Source of the DNA: Acidobacteriota bacterium
Lineage (GTDB): Bacteria; Actinomycetota; Actinomycetes; Actinomycetales; Micrococcaceae
Direction of reading: 5' to 3'
Length of the DNA: 8,687 nucleotides
Assembly (NCBI GenBank): GCA_019352125.1
Contig: JABBNV010000028.1
Coordinates: 984-9,670 of the forward strand
The notes beneath the pieces are model-generated. The model saw only the letters and a list, made by a program, of their open reading frames with translations, made no database searches and was not told the origin of the DNA. Below are positions 5,862 to 8,687 of the stretch, piece by piece; position 1 is the first letter of the stretch, and every line of letters starts with the position of its first letter. The translations under genes and the position numbers were made by a program.

Positions 5862-7052
5862 ATGCCTCAGGCCAAGCCAGATACTAATAACCTCCCGTAC
5901 GCAGACGGTGATTTCTATTCGTTTGAAGACCTGCTGACCGGAGCAGAGCGCGAAAAGCTCCACGCTGTCCGCGATTTCCTGGCTAAGGAAGTCAAACCGA
6001 TTGCTGTGGACTACTGGAACCGTGCTGAGTTCCCCATGGAGTTGATTCCCAAGCTGGCGGAGGCGGATCTCATGAGCCCCGTCCGCCGTCAGGGATACTC
6101 CAGCGTGTTCGCAGGTTTGATGCACGCTGAATTTACCCGTGCGGATACCTCGATTGCCACCTTTATGGGCGTCCATGATGGCCTGTTCACGGGTTCCATC
6201 GAAGCGCTGGCATCCGAAGAGCAGAAGGCCGAATGGCTGCCGGACATTTATGCCATGAAGAAGATAGGCGCATTTGGCCTGACCGAACCCTTGGGTGGTT
6301 CCGATGTGGCCGGCGGCACGCGCACCACGGCGCAGAAGGACGGGGACACGTGGATTCTCAACGGCGCCAAGCGCTGGATTGGGAATGCGACGTTCTCTGA
6401 CTGGGTAGTCATCTACGCCCGCGATGTTGCTGACAACCAGGTGAAGGCATTCCTGGTGGACACCAAAACGGAGGGCTATTCCGCCAGCAAGATCGAAAAC
6501 AAAATTGCCCTGCGTAGTGTTCAGAACGCGGACATCGTCCTGGAAAATGTGGTGGTGCCGGATGAGTATAAGTTGGCCGGCGGCAACAGCTTCCGGGACA
6601 CCAACAAGGTTCTGAAGGTAACCCGCCTGGCTGTGGCCTGGCAGGCGGTTGGCCAGCAGATGGCAGCCTTTGACGTAGCGCGTCGCTACGCCGTCGAGCG
6701 CGAACAGTTTGGTCGGCCGCTGGCTTCGTTCCAGCTGGTTCAGGATCAACTGGTGAAGATTCTAGGCAACACCGTTGCGTCGATGGGCATGATGGTTCGC
6801 CTGGCCCAGTTGGAAGATTTGGGCCAGGCAAAGGATGAGCAGTCCGCCCTGGCCAAGGCGTTCACCACGGCCCGTATGCGTGAAAGCGTGGCCATGGGTC
6901 GCAGCCTGCTAGGCGGCAACGGAATTGTTGCTGACTACGAAATGGCCAAGATCTTTGCCGATGCGGAAGCCATCTACTCATACGAGGGAACCTACGAAAT
7001 CAACACTTTGGTTACTGGACGTGCCATCACAGGGATTTCGGCCATCGTCTAA
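5862..7052 (+). CDS. Acyl-CoA dehydrogenase, glutaryl-CoA dehydrogenase/ACX4-like
   Basis: This 396-residue flavoenzyme has the full length and domain order of the acyl-CoA dehydrogenase family: helical N-terminal domain, central beta domain with the FAD/substrate motif FGLTEPLGGSD (from F138) and the WILNGAKRWIGNA segment, then the C-terminal helical domain with ARRYAVEREQFGRPLASFQ and LGGNGI. The catalytic base is predicted as E375 in YEGTYEIN, followed by LVTGRAITG; this arrangement matches glutaryl-CoA dehydrogenases (YEGTHDIH) and plant ACX4 short-chain acyl-CoA oxidases (YEGTYDIN). It would oxidise a CoA thioester to the 2,3-enoyl form in the cytoplasm, possibly with decarboxylation if glutaryl-CoA is the substrate. 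I start at ATG 5862, with AAGGA 6 bases upstream; longer starts at 5829 or 5805 lack a ribosome site. It stands alone, after a strong terminator and facing a convergent gene. Confidence 0.92.
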   Translation: MPQAKPDTNNLPYADGDFYSFEDLLTGAEREKLHAVRDFLAKEVKPIAVDYWNRAEFPMELIPKLAEADLMSPVRRQGYSSVFAGLMHAEFTRADTSIATFMGVHDGLFTGSIEALASEEQKAEWLPDIYAMKKIGAFGLTEPLGGSDVAGGTRTTAQKDGDTWILNGAKRWIGNATFSDWVVIYARDVADNQVKAFLVDTKTEGYSASKIENKIALRSVQNADIVLENVVVPDEYKLAGGNSFRDTNKVLKVTRLAVAWQAVGQQMAAFDVARRYAVEREQFGRPLASFQLVQDQLVKILGNTVASMGMMVRLAQLEDLGQAKDEQSALAKAFTTARMRESVAMGRSLLGGNGIVADYEMAKIFADAEAIYSYEGTYEINTLVTGRAITGISAIV

Positions 7053-7080
7053 GGTCGCCTGAGCGTCAATCGAGTTCCGT

Positions 7081-7118
7081 GGCACTGGCGCCGTTCGCCT
7101 TCGGGTGGCGTCACTGCT
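7081..7118. terminator. Stem-loop between convergent genes, possible bidirectional terminator
   Basis: Bases 7081-7092 pair with 7107-7118 with one C/C mismatch (7085/7114) and wobbles at 7081/7118 and 7088/7111; a CTTCGG tetraloop-like sequence lies in the loop. It sits between the ends of the acyl-CoA dehydrogenase and M23 genes and includes the TGA of the latter. There is no T run on either strand, so termination is inferred from position. Confidence 0.4.
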
Positions 7119-7707
7119 CTAAAGTCGGCAACAGTACAGACGGCCGCAAATCCAGGATGAACTGTAGCGGGTCCACGTAGACGTCGCTTGCGGAACCGGG
7201 CCGCACTCCCCAATGCAGGCAACTGTCAGGCCGGCAGTGCCCTAGCCCTGCTATGGTGCCGATCGGTTGACCGCGCCCCACTGAGGCGCCCACTTCCACC
7301 GTGGCAGCCACGGGCTCAAAGCTGCTCCGCACGCCATTGGCATGCGTGATAGTCAGCACAGGGCGGTCCACCACCGTGCCGGCGAAACTAACAACACCAT
7401 CAGCCGGTGCATAAATGATTTGGCCGTCCTGGGTGGCCAGATCAATACCGCGGTGCCCGCTGAGCCACGGCTTGGGTGGCGCAGCGAAGGGGGTGACAAC
7501 TGCAGGCCGGGGTTGAAGGGGCCATGCCCAGCCTGCAGCTGCCGGTCTTGGTCCCAGCACCGATGGGCCCGCAGCTACTGCAGTAACCGGGGCCCCCGCT
7601 AGAGGGCCGGGGCTGGCGCAGGCCTGTGTGCTTGTGCTTGAGGGCGCCAATGCGCCCAGCATTAGCACCAACACACCAAGCGCAGCCTGACGCCGTCGCA
7701 TATTCAT
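7111..7707 (-). CDS. Secreted M23/LytM-like peptidase-family protein, catalytic histidines apparently missing
   Basis: The 198-residue product begins with a signal peptide: MNMRRR, a hydrophobic core (about 8-21), and a likely cleavage near A29-A31. A Pro/Ala-rich linker (about 32-80) leads to an M23 (LytM/lysostaphin) domain: HRGID (H85, D89), PADGVVSFAG (101-110), a GxxVGRGQPIG turn (140-150) and CLHWGVR (163-169). H85, D89 and H165 match the three zinc ligands. The usual HxH reads C163-L-H165, and the other catalytic His (normally in Y-x-H) is replaced in SSFEPV, so hydrolysis of peptidoglycan bridges is doubtful. Actinobacterial relatives often share these changes, suggesting a regulatory or wall-binding role. 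I chose ATG 7707; GTG 7734 and ATG 7701 are in-frame options and no start has a strong Shine-Dalgarno. The gene is convergent with the dehydrogenase and divergent from rpsB. Confidence 0.83.
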   Translation of the reverse strand: MNMRRRQAALGVLVLMLGALAPSSTSTQACASPGPLAGAPVTAVAAGPSVLGPRPAAAGWAWPLQPRPAVVTPFAAPPKPWLSGHRGIDLATQDGQIIYAPADGVVSFAGTVVDRPVLTITHANGVRSSFEPVAATVEVGASVGRGQPIGTIAGLGHCRPDSCLHWGVRPGSASDVYVDPLQFILDLRPSVLLPTLEQ

Positions 7708-7760
7708 GAATCCACTCTCGGCCGCGGCGTACACCGAGTAAACGGAATCTCGGGCCTATG

Positions 7761-7857
7761 TGCGGATCGCGGCCGGTTATCTGCCCTGTGGAGGACGCGA
7801 CTGCGGAACCGACCGTCAGAGCGACCTGCGGAAGCATGCGTGGAGATCACCTGTGGA
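7761..7857 (+). repeat. Five spaced TGYGGA direct repeats
   Basis: TGCGGA or TGTGGA occurs in the same orientation at 7761, 7787, 7802, 7827 and 7852. The last four extend to CTGYGGA, with steps of 15, 25 and 25 bases. Read on the minus strand, the direction of the M23 gene, they are TCCRCA. They may be protein-binding half-sites in the M23 upstream region, but no matching regulator is known to me. Confidence 0.45.
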
Positions 7858-8117
7858 TGGCACGTCCGGAAGTAACCGCCAGCTGACGGAGCGGCGCCCA
7901 CACGGTGCGCGGTGTAGTACCATAAAGGGAGCAGTTTGCTATATGCACGCTGACTACGCGTGCCCAAATCACCACGGTTGCTTTCTTGCCGCAGTGGTGG
8001 GTTACGCCCCTTTCGGTCTTACAGCGTTCTCTTTGGTCTCTTTCACTGGGAGTGTTGCGGGAGCAGGGGTGTATCGGGCACCAGGAGCTACTTCGCAGCA
8101 CCGCTGACGCCCTAGGG

Positions 8118-8148
8118 TGGTTGGTGTTGCTGCGGGCAACGCTAATTA
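8118..8148 (+). promoter_or_regulatory. Leader hairpin just upstream of the rpsB ribosome binding site
   Basis: Bases 8118-8130 pair with 8136-8148 without a mismatch (GTTGC/GCAAC core, outer pairs including four G-U wobbles) across the loop TGCGG (8131-8135). The wobbles fit plus-strand RNA. It ends 16 bases before the AGAAGGAG site. In Escherichia coli S2 represses rpsB-tsf through the leader; an equivalent role here is an inference. Confidence 0.42.
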
Positions 8149-8179
8149 ACCGACAATTTAACCTAGAAGGAGCGCCGGC

Positions 8180-8687
8180 ATGCCCGTCGTAACTATGCGC
8201 CAGCTGCTTGACAGCGGCGTCCACTTTGGACACCAGACCCGTCGTTGGAACCCGAAGATGAAGCGATTCATTTTCACGGAGCGCAACGGCATCTACATCA
8301 TTGACCTGCAGCAGTCACTGTCCTACATTGACCGCGCTTACGAGTTCGTCAAGGCCACTGTTGCCCACGGCGGAACCGTACTGTTCGTAGGTACCAAGAA
8401 GCAGGCTCAGGAAGCCATTGCTGAGCAGGCCACCCGCGTTGGCCAGCCGTACGTGAACCAGCGCTGGTTGGGCGGTATGCTCACCAACTTCCAGACCGTT
8501 TCCAAGCGTATTCAGCGCATGAAGGAACTCGAAGAAATCAACTTCGACGACGTTGCTTCCTCCGGTCACACCAAGAAGGAGCTGCTGCTCCTCAAGCGCG
8601 AACTGACCAAGCTGGAAACCAACCTTGGCGGTATCCGCAACCTGGTGAAGGCTCCTTCCGTTGTGTGGATCGTTGACACCAAGAAGG
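8180..8687 (+). CDS. rpsB: 30S ribosomal protein S2 (5' part, cut by window edge)
   Basis: The first 169 codons of ribosomal protein S2 are present and open to the window edge. Family hallmarks are clear: LLDSGVHFGHQTRRWNPKM near the N-terminus, FIFTERNGIYIIDLQQS, FVGTKKQAQEAI, and YVNQRWLGGMLTNFQT, followed by the coiled-coil hairpin region (KELLLLKRELTKLETNLGGI) and the start of VWIVDTKK. S2 joins the small subunit late and is needed for mRNA binding near S1. The ATG at 8180 has AGAAGGAG (8165-8172) 7 bases upstream. In most bacteria tsf follows, and in Actinobacteria often pyrH and frr, expected beyond the right edge. Confidence 0.98.
   Translation, partial: MPVVTMRQLLDSGVHFGHQTRRWNPKMKRFIFTERNGIYIIDLQQSLSYIDRAYEFVKATVAHGGTVLFVGTKKQAQEAIAEQATRVGQPYVNQRWLGGMLTNFQTVSKRIQRMKELEEINFDDVASSGHTKKELLLLKRELTKLETNLGGIRNLVKAPSVVWIVDTKK

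Larger units (their letters stand above)
7708..8179. other. 472-base divergent intergenic region between the M23 gene and rpsB
   Basis: No convincing gene lies here. The half nearest the M23 gene carries five TGYGGA hexamers (7761-7857). The rpsB half is a long leader with a hairpin CACCAC/GTGGTG (7970-7975/7994-7999), a pyrimidine-rich stretch (about 8006-8044), and the 8118-8148 stem-loop. Promoter boxes are not clear: TGCTATATG at 7937-7945 looks like an extended -10 in its first part, and TACCAT (7918-7923) is another candidate, neither with a good -35. A long leader would fit the known autoregulation of S2 operons. Confidence 0.55.

Noticed and set aside
5775..6749. A 324-codon minus-strand open frame opposite the acyl-CoA dehydrogenase
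   Set aside because: It mirrors a well-conserved flavoenzyme gene and shows no family motif or ribosome site.
7785..7860. CTGTGGA motifs read as DnaA boxes (TCCACA on the minus strand)
   Set aside because: Only two sites reach seven of nine matches to TTATCCACA, and there is no AT-rich unwinding region or dnaA/dnaN neighbourhood.
7760..8107. A 115-codon plus-strand open frame from a GTG in the M23-rpsB intergenic region
   Set aside because: There is no Shine-Dalgarno, composition is Arg/Gly/Cys-rich without a domain, and it runs across the repeats and leader structures.

Overview
The window looks like chromosomal DNA from an actinobacterium, most likely of the Arthrobacter/Micrococcaceae type. 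Reasons: moderately G+C-rich coding sequence, frequent GTG starts, an M23-peptidase gene divergent from rpsB (an arrangement familiar in Actinobacteria), a Holin-X/DUF3618-like membrane protein, and a ribosomal protein S2 sequence of actinobacterial character. Genus assignment is an inference. No phage, insertion sequence, CRISPR array or other mobile element is visible. Most of the window is ordinary core/accessory chromosome.

Layout. (1) Positions 1-126, minus strand: 5' end of a Bcr/CflA-type drug efflux MFS gene, divergent from a complete sugar-porter MFS gene (270-1694). The leader of the sugar porter can fold into a long two-part hairpin (192-254) ending next to its ribosome binding site. 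(2) A membrane protein (1812-2645) combining a Holin-X-like domain with a DUF3618-like tail. (3) A lipid/membrane cluster: a CDP-alcohol phosphatidyltransferase (2712-3350), translationally coupled by an ATGA overlap to a DMT-type transporter (3347-4258), then a GT4 glycosyltransferase (4346-5545). Together they suggest phospholipid or glycolipid head-group synthesis. (4) A tRNA with a CAT anticodon (5577-5650) followed by a 14-bp intrinsic terminator. (5) An acyl-CoA dehydrogenase of the glutaryl-CoA dehydrogenase/ACX4-like group (5862-7052) with a possible TetR-type operator upstream. (6) A convergent, secreted M23/LytM-like protein (7707-7111, minus) that keeps zinc ligands but lacks the usual catalytic histidines. 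(7) A long divergent intergenic region (7708-8179) with regularly spaced TGYGGA repeats and a leader hairpin before rpsB, which runs off the right edge.

The most unexplained signals are RNA/DNA structures in leaders rather than genes: the 192-254 hairpin, the 7761-7857 repeats and the 8118-8148 hairpin. No clearly new multi-gene system is evident.
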